64,000 nucleotides of DNA from Promethearchaeota archaeon. Lineage in GTDB: Archaea > Asgardarchaeota > Lokiarchaeia > Sigyniarchaeales > SOKP01. How positions within the stretch are numbered: the first letter of the stretch is position 1; the number at the start of each line of letters is the position of its first letter. A program made the position numbers and the translations under genes. This document shows, in pieces, positions 26,506-35,535 of this stretch. The notes below the pieces were generated by a model. The model was not told where the DNA came from and made no database searches. It saw only the letters and a program-made list of their open reading frames with translations. The DNA is taken from contig JAUVXW010000001.1 in assembly GCA_030603385.1 (NCBI GenBank), positions 62,001-126,000 on the forward strand. The letters are read 5' to 3'.

Positions 26506-26871
26506 TATATCATCTCTAAGATTTCATTAATATATTATTTAAAATTACTATTTAACACTTTTTATTTAATCTCTATATAAAAGTTAAGAATTTTAAGATT
26601 CACTTTAAATTCGCTTTAAAGATAAGAACTAACATTAAAGTAAAATTAAGAAATAAAAATATATTTATCAAATATGTAAAAAAATCCTCTTTTTTTTATC
26701 ATTTTTCGACATTTTCTTTGAAAAAAATGTCAAAAACCAAAAATCATTGCTATGCTGAATCGTATGAAAATGTTTAAATACAAGATTATCCTTTTTAATT
26801 AAATATATAAATATTTAAATAAATAAATCTTTAAGTGAACAAAATAAATTTCGACTTGGTGGTAATGAAAG
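26506..26871. other. divergent intergenic promoter region
   Basis: Serves the SAP-SWIM gene on the left and a 69-aa gene on the right. It is very AT-rich. It contains ACTTTAAA/TTTAAAG-type repeats near 26601-26622 and the dyad annotated separately. No ORF is supported. Confidence 0.4.
26708..26731. promoter_or_regulatory. inverted repeat GACATTTT/AAAATGTC
   Basis: Perfect 8-bp arms around an 8-nt spacer, midway between divergent genes. It is a candidate regulator-binding site. It could also form a hairpin, but no transcript is expected to end there. Confidence 0.35.
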
Positions 26872-27081
26872 ATGAGCATTGAAAGTCCTGATTTTCTGAA
26901 ACATTTTGGAGAGATAAAATTTGCTGAAGAGAATAGTATGTGTATAAATGATTTTGAACTCGCTTTAAAGAAACATGTATTCGGAAAGAAAAAAATTCCA
27001 AGTGGAAGTTATAAATTTGGTGAAATTGATAATAGTTCTATAAAAGATTTTGAACGTTCTCTTAAAAATTATTTTTGGTAA
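26872..27081 (+). CDS. small protein with an internal repeat, 69 aa
   Basis: Starts at ATG behind GGTGGT. The product contains two related segments: INDFELALKKHVFGKKK and IKDFERSLKNYFW, each preceded by FGEI. This looks like a duplicated short helical unit. No family is recognised, and the high Lys/Phe content and small size fit a peptide-binding or DNA-binding accessory protein only loosely. Confidence 0.5.
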   Translation: MSIESPDFLKHFGEIKFAEENSMCINDFELALKKHVFGKKKIPSGSYKFGEIDNSSIKDFERSLKNYFW

Positions 27082-27403
27082 AATATTAGATTTTAAATTT
27101 ACTTATACTCCTTCTCTTTATTGTTTCTATATTTTTTAACAGTATACTAACAATTATTACAAATTCTATACTAAGGATTTATATTATTTTACCAATACCA
27201 TAGTCTTTATTGATATTGGAAATTCTTCATTGCATATTTTTCAAAATGGCGTAAAATGTAAGATTTTCACTCTTTTCTGGAAATTATTGATTAAAATAAA
27301 TAAATTTATAAGTTTCATTTATCGGTAACAACGTAAGAGTATTTACGTAAAATTTATTTTTGTACAATAACTATATTAAATATAATAAAAAAAATCTGAA
27401 AAT
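27082..27403. other. intergenic upstream region
   Basis: No gene is seen. A dyad ACGTAA/TTACGT (27331-27348) and TATA-like A/T runs near 27300-27312 precede the 152-aa gene and probably mark its promoter. Confidence 0.35.
27331..27348. promoter_or_regulatory. inverted repeat ACGTAA/TTACGT
   Basis: Perfect 6-bp arms around a 6-nt spacer, 56 bp before the next start codon and just downstream of TATA-like sequence. That is where a repressor site would be expected. Confidence 0.3.
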
Positions 27404-27862
27404 ATGGCAGAAAACGAGAAAGAATTTCTTTGGACAGTAAAACTGGATTGGTTAAACATCATAAGTATACTTAACCTAAACAACATTAACCAGATTTCAG
27501 AATTCAAAAAAACGAAAGCTATAAAAAGACTTACTAAAATTTACGGCTTGGAAAGTCTAATGTCTTTCGAACCAGAATACTTAGAAAACCTAGTAGTAAA
27601 TGAGTTAAAGGAATTAATGAAAAAAGAATTGACTATGAATGCTAAGAAGCAGGAAAGAATTGAGAGAGAGATGCGTAATAAAATAATACCATTTCAAAGA
27701 GGTGGTATTATTAAAATTGATCCTCGGGATTTAAAAGATTTTAAGGGAGATGAAAATGATTTGCTTAAGTACCTTTATAAAAAATTTCTTGGGGATAAGG
27801 ATGATGATAAAGACGACGAAAAAGATAAATACAAAGAGGATAACACAGGTTATTATATTTAA
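27404..27862 (+). CDS. hypothetical acidic-tailed protein, 152 aa
   Basis: A helical N-terminus (EFLWTVKLDWLNIISILNLN), a basic central helix (KKQERIEREMRNKIIPFQRG), a short region IIKIDPRDLKDFKG and a highly acidic C-terminal tail rich in Asp and Lys. No known family. The acidic disordered tail suggests an interaction role. It stands alone between divergent or convergent neighbours. Confidence 0.6.
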   Translation: MAENEKEFLWTVKLDWLNIISILNLNNINQISEFKKTKAIKRLTKIYGLESLMSFEPEYLENLVVNELKELMKKELTMNAKKQERIEREMRNKIIPFQRGGIIKIDPRDLKDFKGDENDLLKYLYKKFLGDKDDDKDDEKDKYKEDNTGYYI

Positions 27863-27917
27863 TCGAATATCTTAAATCTATTCTAATTTCTAACTTTTCA
27901 GTACATATATAAAAAAG

Positions 27918-29594
27918 CTAATAGATTTTGTGTTCTAGGTGCTTTGCATCTACTTTTTTTATCTTTCTATAACTAAAACAGAAGATTAAATAAATTAATC
28001 CAGACCAAATTATCCATGATAAAGCCTGAAATACATCTATATTTAAGATGTAATTAATATAATCTTCTAATACATAAAATCCAAAATCATTCAAATCACC
28101 GGGAAAATCTACTATTTCGGGATTAAGATTAATCGCAATAACTTCATGTGTATTGTTTTTCAAAGTTTCAAAAACGTTAGTAATAGAAAAATTTGTTGGA
28201 TCAACTAACTTTAATTTAATAAAAGTGTTTAAATCCTCATTAGTATGAATATCTGAGCCACCCATACAAGTAAGATTATTAGATAAGCAATAATCTCTTA
28301 TTTGCTGATAATCCCATCCATAACTTCCACCATTAACAATTTTAAAACCATCGACACCCCAATCTCTTAACTGATCCAAAGAATATGGAACCCCGTAACC
28401 CCCATTAGGATTTGGGACATAATTGTAGTGATTAACAGTAATATAACCCCCATTTGCTTTTACATAACTTATTGTATCTGAAGCGTTCATAGCTATAGGA
28501 CCTCCAGAAGTATATGATTGAAGGGGTACAATCTCTTCAATAATACCAAAAATATTCATATGTATCTCATTTGCATTGTCCGTCCATTCTTCTGCCATAA
28601 AAACCACAAAATCTAAGCTATGGTCTTCCACGTACTTTTGGGCCGATTTCGCACCTCTTAAGTTGTCATGGTCAGAAAAGGCTGCTCCTGAAATTCCTTG
28701 TTTTATATACCATTTAATTCTTTCCTCTACAGTAATCCATCCATCGGAATAAGTAGTGTGTACATGAAAATCAAACAAAAATTCATCATCATCAAGAGGT
28801 ACTATTGGAGTAATTTTATGGGGCGGAACGGGTGTAGAGATTAAGATAATATTAGTACTAAGTAGTAAAACTCCAATCCCCACGAATAACACAATTTCTC
28901 GTTTTATCCCCTGTAATTTCGAGTTTTTTCGGTAAAAAGATTTCTTAGATAAATTGAGTGATAACCTATGATGAAATAATTTAATACACATGTAAACAAT
29001 TTTTATGAAGATTAGAACAATGCTAATACGGACAGCTAATTGTAAAGGCACCATAAAATATCTATTTACAAAAAAATAGCCTTGAACCATATATCCAATA
29101 AGAATATATATCCCAACTATCAGAATAGCGACACTTAATATTTTAAAAGAAAATCTAATGATCTCAGCTAATGGATAAGAGATTATTTTAAACTTTTCTG
29201 ACCGAAATAAACCAATTCTCTTTAAACATAAATAAATTCCTCTGAAAATTGGATAAAACATCAAAAATAGAAACATCCATGTGAATTTAAACTCTAAAAC
29301 ATAACCAATTGCATAAAAAGGCTCTATAATATATCTCAACAGTGGAAACTTACTTGTATAGTTTGAAGAAACATCAACTTGTCCAAGTGCATCATAGAAA
29401 ATTACAGTTCTTTCTCCAATAATAGATAACCCTACGAGAAAAATAAACCATATAAAGAAAGCGATAGAAATGATTGTAAAAAACTTATTATTTCTGATGA
29501 ATAATCGAAGTTTCATAATAACTACTTGTATTGAACTACCATATAAATTTAACATTATTTTGGGACGCTTCTTTTGAAACGAGTTTAGTGCCAA
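27918..29594 (-). CDS. membrane-anchored PHP-domain phosphoesterase
   Basis: A 558-residue protein. Five or six hydrophobic segments occupy residues ~30-260. A PHP-type metal-dependent domain (~275-520) follows: FDFHVHTTYSDGW (first His pair), AFSDHDNLRGAK, MAEEWTD, TVNHYNYVP and MGGSDIHTNED all supply the expected ligands. One further C-terminal membrane segment precedes the basic tail. The domain probably faces the outside or is membrane-tethered. Substrates of such proteins are unknown, and PHP enzymes generally hydrolyse phosphate esters. It starts at TTG; an ATG lies 26 codons inside. Confidence 0.8.
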   Translation of the reverse strand: MALNSFQKKRPKIMLNLYGSSIQVVIMKLRLFIRNNKFFTIISIAFFIWFIFLVGLSIIGERTVIFYDALGQVDVSSNYTSKFPLLRYIIEPFYAIGYVLEFKFTWMFLFLMFYPIFRGIYLCLKRIGLFRSEKFKIISYPLAEIIRFSFKILSVAILIVGIYILIGYMVQGYFFVNRYFMVPLQLAVRISIVLIFIKIVYMCIKLFHHRLSLNLSKKSFYRKNSKLQGIKREIVLFVGIGVLLLSTNIILISTPVPPHKITPIVPLDDDEFLFDFHVHTTYSDGWITVEERIKWYIKQGISGAAFSDHDNLRGAKSAQKYVEDHSLDFVVFMAEEWTDNANEIHMNIFGIIEEIVPLQSYTSGGPIAMNASDTISYVKANGGYITVNHYNYVPNPNGGYGVPYSLDQLRDWGVDGFKIVNGGSYGWDYQQIRDYCLSNNLTCMGGSDIHTNEDLNTFIKLKLVDPTNFSITNVFETLKNNTHEVIAINLNPEIVDFPGDLNDFGFYVLEDYINYILNIDVFQALSWIIWSGLIYLIFCFSYRKIKKVDAKHLEHKIY

Positions 29595-29779
29595 ATTTAA
29601 TTATAAAAAAGTTCTCAATAGTCATCAATAATCCTATAAATAATCTACAGGTAAATTATTACATATATAATTACCAGCTTTTTAAGTAATAAAAGTCTAA
29701 AAAAGTAGTGAATAAAAAAAATTATTAATTTTTCGTGAATTATTCGACTTACTATATGTATAAATAATTTGAGGGGAAA

Positions 29780-30355
29780 ATGGAGTCTAGAGAACCAAAC
29801 TATGAGATAGGTGTGATTCATGGACGATTCCAAGTGTTGCATAATGATCACATAAAGTATTTAATGGCAGGTAAAAAATTATGCAAATTTCTGGTAGTGG
29901 GTATTACTAATCCTGATCCATCGTTGACAAGAAACTCAGATGCCAATCCACATCGCAGTACTCCTCTTGCAAATCCATTAACTTATTATGAACGTTACTT
30001 GATGATACAGGCTGCACTCCTGGAACAAGGCTTACTACTAACAGAATTCTCTATTGTGCCATTTCCTATAAACGTGCCAGAGCTCATAAAATATTATGTT
30101 CCTTTAGATGCAATATTCTTTCTAACAATCTATGATGACTGGGGACGACAAAAAAAAGATTATTTTCAATCTCTTGGATTAAAGATTCACGTACTCTGGG
30201 AAGTCCCCTTAGAACAAAAGGGGCTCAGCTCAAGTGATATACGTGATTTGATGAGAAAAGGTGAAAAATGGGAGCATCTTGTACCTACAAGCGTTGCAAA
30301 CCTTATGAAGCAATGGAATGTTACCAAAAGATTAAAAGAAATCGGTTTAAAATAA
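29780..30355 (+). CDS. nicotinamide/nicotinate-nucleotide adenylyltransferase-like protein
   Basis: A 191-residue nucleotidyltransferase. VIHGRFQVLHNDHIKYL has the HxGH-type ATP site (here HNDH), TNPDPS matches the archaeal NadM loop, and GLSSSDIRDLMRKG is the ISSTxIR signature. It would adenylate NMN or NaMN to make NAD or its acid form, completing the salvage route begun by the nearby nicotinate phosphoribosyltransferase. The HNDH variation leaves some doubt about substrate. The ATG is behind GAGGGG. Confidence 0.85.
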   Translation: MESREPNYEIGVIHGRFQVLHNDHIKYLMAGKKLCKFLVVGITNPDPSLTRNSDANPHRSTPLANPLTYYERYLMIQAALLEQGLLLTEFSIVPFPINVPELIKYYVPLDAIFFLTIYDDWGRQKKDYFQSLGLKIHVLWEVPLEQKGLSSSDIRDLMRKGEKWEHLVPTSVANLMKQWNVTKRLKEIGLK

Positions 30356-30529
30356 GAATTTGTCTAATATTTAGTATATAAAAACAATTTATGAGTTAAT
30401 CAATTTTTACTTAAAGCTTTAAAAGAGATTATCTTTATTAATGTTAATGGTAATCTATATATATAAAACTTAAATAAAGAGATACTGGTGATATAAGTCA
30501 CTTTATTCCAAGCATATACGAGAATCATA

Positions 30530-31243
30530 TTGGTCTATATAATTCAAGGAATTCTTGGTATCTATTTTGGAATATTAGCTTTTCAAATTATAAGAAAAAA
30601 AAGACAACGGCTAAATCTTATTTTTAGCGGATTTTTTATATCTCAGATTATAGGTTTTATCTTTAATATGATTTACGTTGTTATCCCTGATGTAGAAGTT
30701 GTGAAAATTTTTCATTTTTTAGCTAATTTCTTTGTCTATTTTGCATTAGTATTTATTTTAATCGTAAATATGATAATATTAGAATCAACCATAATATATT
30801 CTGTAAAAAGGCAAAATAGGTATATCCTTTTATTTGGTATTTTACTCTTCGTAATACAACTTATATTGGTTCTACTTCCTTTTGATTTGGTTTCATTTGA
30901 TGACACCCTTCCAATATGGGAGCGATATCCAAAGTGGCATCCAATCTTTTTTGGTTATATGTTTTCTATTATAACAATCTTTGCGATTTTACCGATATTT
31001 TCGACATCTTTTAAAATATATTTTAGGTTTGAAACGAAAGAGCTGAAAAAAAGATGGCGCTTTTATTTAATTGGGTCTTTAGGATTAGTTATTTTTAATT
31101 TATATCCAATATTTTTATCAAATTTATTGAATTTTTTACTTGGGGAACAGAATACGACTTTTAGGTTAATTATCAGCATTCTAGGACTTTCGGTAATAAT
31201 TTGGGTTACTTTCATGTATTATGGTTTCCAATTAAAACAATAG
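30530..31243 (+). CDS. seven-helix integral membrane protein, unknown
   Basis: A 237-residue protein with seven predicted membrane segments and a charged cytoplasmic loop (FRFETKELKKRWRFY). The arrangement resembles the 7TM sensor regions that precede histidine kinases, but no kinase domain follows. It starts at TTG with no obvious ribosome site. Function unknown. Confidence 0.6.
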   Translation: MVYIIQGILGIYFGILAFQIIRKKRQRLNLIFSGFFISQIIGFIFNMIYVVIPDVEVVKIFHFLANFFVYFALVFILIVNMIILESTIIYSVKRQNRYILLFGILLFVIQLILVLLPFDLVSFDDTLPIWERYPKWHPIFFGYMFSIITIFAILPIFSTSFKIYFRFETKELKKRWRFYLIGSLGLVIFNLYPIFLSNLLNFLLGEQNTTFRLIISILGLSVIIWVTFMYYGFQLKQ

Positions 31244-31353
31244 ATTCTTCTCTAAAACACTTTTTTCATTAGAATAAGCGAAATTTCTATGATATCTTCT
31301 TTTAAAAGTGTTCATTTTTTTTATATTTTTTTTTATATTTTCCCTTTTTTCAC

Positions 31354-32538
31354 GTGAAAAAGAGAAAATTTTATAAATGGTTTCGAAAACTATTACTTAG
31401 CCTTTTTTATATTGATCAAGGTAAGGAGATTAGGTTGGCAGTCATAAGTAAAAAAGATTTATTTCTCCAAGAAGAAAATATATATTTTCAAGAATTCGTT
31501 GATAAAAATGGCAACGAATATGGTTTAAGATTCGGAGAACCTAAAGACGCCATATCTATTTCTAAGATTTTTAAAGAAATTTACGATTATCAGTATGTAG
31601 ACCCCTTGGTATATGATATTAATTATTTAAAGAAAGAATTATCAAAGAAAAACAATCTCTGGTTTGTGGGTGAATTAATAGAAAACAAAGAATTTGCTGG
31701 TACTGGAGAATTGAAAATCAATAGATATATTGCCTCTGCTAGCAAGGGTATGACAAGAAAAAAATTTCAGGGTCAGGGAATAACAACTAAAATCGGTGCT
31801 GCGGGTATTATAACTGTAACTAAAATGCCTCAATTTAAAAATGTTTTAAGACTAGATTGTGATTGTAGAGCTCCTCAAGTTAGATCCCAAAAACTTCTTA
31901 ATAACTCTGGAGCGATTGTATATGGTTTAATTCCTGCATTTAATAATTTTGGGGATAAACGACGCTATAAAATTGAGAATAATACACCTTTTCCTCCGAA
32001 AAGAGAAGAAGCGGCATTTCTTTATTCCATTCCTTTTAAAGGTTTATGGAGAAAAAGAGAGAAAAAAATCTATTTATTAGATAATGAAGATTTCGTTTTT
32101 TTCCACGATTTTATAAAAAGCCAAACAAAAAAAATGAATAATGACATAGTAATTTTAGAGAACGGCAAAAAAAACAAAGGCTTTGAAATATATGGTGTTT
32201 CTAAAGATTATTTTAACGGACATGTACAATTGTATGGTTCGATTAAAGAAAAGTCATTAAATCATCTTATAAAAACGTATACTAAATGGAGAATTATCTT
32301 ATGGCGAATTCCAACAACTCAAAATGGAATTCATTCAATGGCCCTCGCCCTTGAAAAAGGATTTAATATAGTTGGATATGATGTAGGCTTCAATAGTATG
32401 AAATCGAAATTATTTGATTCAGTAATATTAGCTTACTATCCGAAAGGGGGTTCTAATGCTTTTGAAGTAAACTATCTTGAGGAAAATAAACCACTTTTTA
32501 ATAAGATTAGAGAAATATTTTACTCTCGTGTTAACTAA
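31354..32538 (+). CDS. GNAT-superfamily-like acetyltransferase, 394 aa
   Basis: The N-terminal half has a GNAT core: YGLRFGEPKDAISISKIFKE, LWFVGELIENKEFAGTGEL and KKFQGQGITTKIGAAGIITV, which resembles the acetyl-CoA pyrophosphate loop. The cysteine-containing strand LRLDCDCRAP follows. The C-terminal half (from ~230) looks like a second, degenerate GNAT-like domain ending with SMALALEKGFNIVGYDVGFN. It starts at GTG. The substrate is unknown. Confidence 0.68.
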   Translation: MKKRKFYKWFRKLLLSLFYIDQGKEIRLAVISKKDLFLQEENIYFQEFVDKNGNEYGLRFGEPKDAISISKIFKEIYDYQYVDPLVYDINYLKKELSKKNNLWFVGELIENKEFAGTGELKINRYIASASKGMTRKKFQGQGITTKIGAAGIITVTKMPQFKNVLRLDCDCRAPQVRSQKLLNNSGAIVYGLIPAFNNFGDKRRYKIENNTPFPPKREEAAFLYSIPFKGLWRKREKKIYLLDNEDFVFFHDFIKSQTKKMNNDIVILENGKKNKGFEIYGVSKDYFNGHVQLYGSIKEKSLNHLIKTYTKWRIILWRIPTTQNGIHSMALALEKGFNIVGYDVGFNSMKSKLFDSVILAYYPKGGSNAFEVNYLEENKPLFNKIREIFYSRVN

Positions 32539-32575
32539 TTATTCTTCTATTTACTTCAAACTTTATACGTTCTAG

Positions 32576-33031
32576 CTATAATAACAGAGATACAACTTTT
32601 TCTTCTAAAGTTTGAGTACCAGTTCCAAAAAGTTTGTCAATAGTCTTTTTAAATGGTTCAAATTTAGCAACTTCAGTCACTTTACACCCATTAAATTCTG
32701 AAATGAATTTTTTAAGCAATCTATCCAAAAGTGGCTTTATAGTTCTATCTAAATATTTTTCAAGTCGATCATCTTTATCTATTACCAAAAAAGAGAGAAT
32801 ATCTTGCTCTTTCCCATAAAAATCTTGCATTATTCCTTTCTTAAAAACTATGGTATATTTGCTACTTTCAAAATACTCTATTGGTGCCATTAAGCATTCG
32901 GCAAATGTTAAAAGTCCACTCATTAAACCGCTTGAACATATTAAATCTGCTTTTTCCTTACGCGCTCTATGATAACTAGCAAATATAACAGGAATTCCAT
33001 TGAAGATGATACCAGCTTCTCGAATTAACAT
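32576..33031 (-). CDS. candidate longin-fold protein (small-GTPase/trafficking-type)
   Basis: A 151-residue protein whose predicted order is strand (EAGIIFNG), strand (IPVIFASY), helix (SGLMSGLLTFAECLM), three strands (IEYFES, KYTIVFKK, ILSFLVID) and two helices (LDRTIKPLLDRLLKKFISEF; then FEPFKKTIDKLF). That is the beta-beta-alpha-beta-beta-beta-alpha-alpha pattern of longin/roadblock-related folds common in Asgard archaea. There is no catalytic motif. The assignment is from secondary-structure reading only. Confidence 0.5.
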   Translation of the reverse strand: MLIREAGIIFNGIPVIFASYHRARKEKADLICSSGLMSGLLTFAECLMAPIEYFESSKYTIVFKKGIMQDFYGKEQDILSFLVIDKDDRLEKYLDRTIKPLLDRLLKKFISEFNGCKVTEVAKFEPFKKTIDKLFGTGTQTLEEKVVSLLL

Positions 33032-33348
33032 ATTAATTCTAATAAGGGTTTAAATCAAATCGCGTTAAAAATATATTCTTTATGGGTGTTCCTCATATAC
33101 AACGAAATTCACGCTTTTAAATATTAGCCTATTAATAATATTTCGTAACGATAGAACAACACTTTTCTAAATATAATTCATCAATATTTAATGTCGATTT
33201 TTTGTCGTTATCACACAGAACTTATATTCCTCTAATCCATGATTAATATCTCTATTATTAATTAAAATAAGCTCTCAGAGATAGAAATTGCACAAATACG
33301 TTGAGTTATAATGATTTTAAAAAAGTAAAAATAAAAAAAGTTAAAAGT
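33032..33348. other. intergenic, no gene seen
   Basis: An AT-rich spacer between the longin-like gene promoter and the 3' end of cdhC. No open frame, repeat array or RNA structure is recognised. Confidence 0.35.
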
Positions 33349-34785
33349 TTATTTCTTCTTACGTCTTGGTTCAATTTTTTTAATAATTATGCTCTCGGCG
33401 TGGATCTTACAGTTTTTAAGAATTACTCTGAATCCCCCAGCACCACCTACTCCTGGAATTGTCATACCAACAGTCCCCATTGGAAGCATAGCACCTTCTT
33501 CTTCCCATTCTTCTTCCTCTTCCATTTCACTTGCGACTGCTTTGTATTCTTCTGTTTCTATAATCGGATGCTGAACTTTTTCTAACCATGCGGGTAATTC
33601 ACTTAAATCAGAAACTTCTTCTTCGGTTGCAATTTTATCCCTTAAATCTTCTGGAAGAAAATCATATACGCGATCTTTAACTGTTTTTCCCATCCATACG
33701 ATTGTATGAATTCCACTCTCCAATCCTGAATTTATTCCATCGAATTTTTGGTATTTGGGCGATATAATGTATTGTATGCTTATACCATTAAAACCCGGCA
33801 TTTGTTTTCCTCCACCCGTCTGATTGGCCATTGCACTAAAAGGTAGCCCATTAATAGCAACTCCATCGTGATTTCGATCAATAATTCCATGACCTGCACC
33901 GGTCTCAGGTAAAAAAAAATCAATTGCTTCAAAACAGCCGCAGCTAGTATGAGGGAACTCCATTCCGCTATAAAGATAAATTCTTTCGATTTCTCCAAGT
34001 GAACGCTTTTTTATCATTTCGTTGACTCCTACAAACTCGCCTGCTAATTCGTTTAAACATTCACCCATGGGAACTTCGAATAAAGGTCCCTTTGGATCAA
34101 CTCTAGCTGCTGCTCTTGCATCAAACCAAGAAATTGAACCACATAAACTCATACGGTTGGGAGTAATACAACATGCATGTGTTGGTGCGAAAGATTGACA
34201 TAAAACACAGCCATAAAACATATCTACATCTTCGTCGTTTATACTTCGGGCTCTTTCGTCTCTTTTTTCGTATATTTTTAAAGCAAAATCGTATGGGTCT
34301 TCTATTTCTTTTGGATCTGTGATCAAAGTTACTTGTGCTTTTTTAATTATTGGCAATTCAGCTTTGTAAAGACGAATTAGAACAGTACCTAACATAGTTA
34401 AATCGTTAAAACCTTTTTCAACTAGTTTCTTAGAGAGCCTCATCCAGTTGGTATAGCGTTGGTTTAAATGCATTATTCCATTTACAAAATTACAAAACTC
34501 ATGGATTCTTCTCTCGAACACGGCTTCTAGGTCTTCTTCCAATTCAGGGCCAGAAACTTCTACTAGAATCCCGATTGGGTAACGTTCACCTTCTTTCATG
34601 TCTTTAAGGTTGGGACCTATAATTGTAATTTTGCCATCTTCAATCTCCTTCTCTGGTTTAACCCTTACGAGCTCAAAATGTTTCTCGATTTTAGGTCCAC
34701 CGAGTTCAACATACATTTGATTTCCTCTTATACGCTCCCCCTCATAAACTGGTCCAACATCAAAAGGAAGGTCTGCAAAACTCAT
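33349..34785 (-). CDS. cdhC: acetyl-CoA synthase beta subunit of ACDS/CODH
   Basis: About 478 residues. The A-cluster ligands are all present: CVLCQSFAPTHAC, the later Cys in NRMSLCG, and TSCGCFEAI. SGMEFPHTSC, LELGGPK-type and IVWMGKTVKDRV segments also match CdhC. It assembles acetyl-CoA from a methyl group, CO and CoA in the Wood-Ljungdahl pathway. The start is ATG 34785 (MSFADLPFDVGPVYEGE), behind GAGGAG; the longer TTG frame to 34851 adds 22 Lys-rich residues not seen in the family and overlaps cdhB. An acidic run (EEEEEWEEE) lies near the C-terminus, and the last strand is basic. Confidence 0.95.
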   Translation of the reverse strand: MSFADLPFDVGPVYEGERIRGNQMYVELGGPKIEKHFELVRVKPEKEIEDGKITIIGPNLKDMKEGERYPIGILVEVSGPELEEDLEAVFERRIHEFCNFVNGIMHLNQRYTNWMRLSKKLVEKGFNDLTMLGTVLIRLYKAELPIIKKAQVTLITDPKEIEDPYDFALKIYEKRDERARSINDEDVDMFYGCVLCQSFAPTHACCITPNRMSLCGSISWFDARAAARVDPKGPLFEVPMGECLNELAGEFVGVNEMIKKRSLGEIERIYLYSGMEFPHTSCGCFEAIDFFLPETGAGHGIIDRNHDGVAINGLPFSAMANQTGGGKQMPGFNGISIQYIISPKYQKFDGINSGLESGIHTIVWMGKTVKDRVYDFLPEDLRDKIATEEEVSDLSELPAWLEKVQHPIIETEEYKAVASEMEEEEEWEEEGAMLPMGTVGMTIPGVGGAGGFRVILKNCKIHAESIIIKKIEPRRKKK

Positions 34786-34837
34786 TTCATAAATCTCCTC
34801 ATTTGTTTTTGTTTTTGTTATTTTTATATTTTTTATT

Positions 34838-35377
34838 TTATAGCTTTTCAATTAAACTATTCAAAAATTCTTTCCAATCATCATCGCTTAGATTTGGTAA
34901 GCTAAATCTAGCGTTTGGGTGTGCAAATTTATCTAATTCAATTGTTTTTACCCAGTTCGTAAAGTTTTTGATCCGAGATAATGCTTGAGAGACATAAAAT
35001 ACTATATGACCACCGAATATTGCCATTGAATATTGTCCCTCTCCATCCAGTCCAGTCCAATCTTTATCACTTAAGCGGTTTGTGATATTAATTAGTGACA
35101 TATCATACAATTTTCCATCACTAATTTTATCCTTCACATATTTATATGCATGACCAGTACTGACTACATGGCATTCAATTTTATTAGCGATTTCAATTAA
35201 ATAATCAGCGAGTTTTTTGCCATCAAGCTCCCAATTTAAAGATTCTGCACCAATGATAAAAATTTTTTTCATTGGAATTTTCAGTAAATTCGTCATTACA
35301 ACAGGATCTGAAACAGTAACGCCCATTTCAGGGCCTGGGATGTTTGCTTTTTGATACGGACGTGCCATTTTACTCAA
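34838..35377 (-). CDS. cdhB: CO dehydrogenase/acetyl-CoA synthase epsilon subunit
   Basis: A 179-residue protein matching CdhB: MARPYQKANIPGP near the N-terminus, KIFIIGAESLNWELDGKK, VVSTGHAYKYVKD and AIFGGHIVFYVSQALSRIKN. The epsilon subunit binds the CODH alpha subunit CdhA in archaeal complexes. Here it is followed 52 nt later by cdhC, but cdhA, cdhD and cdhE are not in the window. The first in-frame start gives MSKMARPYQ and the ATG at MARP is also possible. Confidence 0.92.
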   Translation of the reverse strand: MSKMARPYQKANIPGPEMGVTVSDPVVMTNLLKIPMKKIFIIGAESLNWELDGKKLADYLIEIANKIECHVVSTGHAYKYVKDKISDGKLYDMSLINITNRLSDKDWTGLDGEGQYSMAIFGGHIVFYVSQALSRIKNFTNWVKTIELDKFAHPNARFSLPNLSDDDWKEFLNSLIEKL

Positions 35378-35535
35378 TTTCCTCTATTTTTATTTTTAGC
35401 TATAAGTTGTAAAATAATTGTATTTGAATTATTATACTTAGAATTATTAAAGACAACTTAAAAAAATTGTTTTTATTAAGTTTAACTAAAAATAGATAAT
35501 AGGTATAAAGTTAAAAAAAAAAAAATCATTAAAAA

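Noticed and set aside
34786-34851. Longer start for cdhC at TTG 34851
   Set aside because: The added Lys-rich residues are not typical of CdhC, and GAGGAG precedes ATG 34785 at a normal distance.
33301-34905. Plus-strand frames antisense to cdhC
   Set aside because: They are shadows of the well-supported minus-strand gene and have no family-like features.
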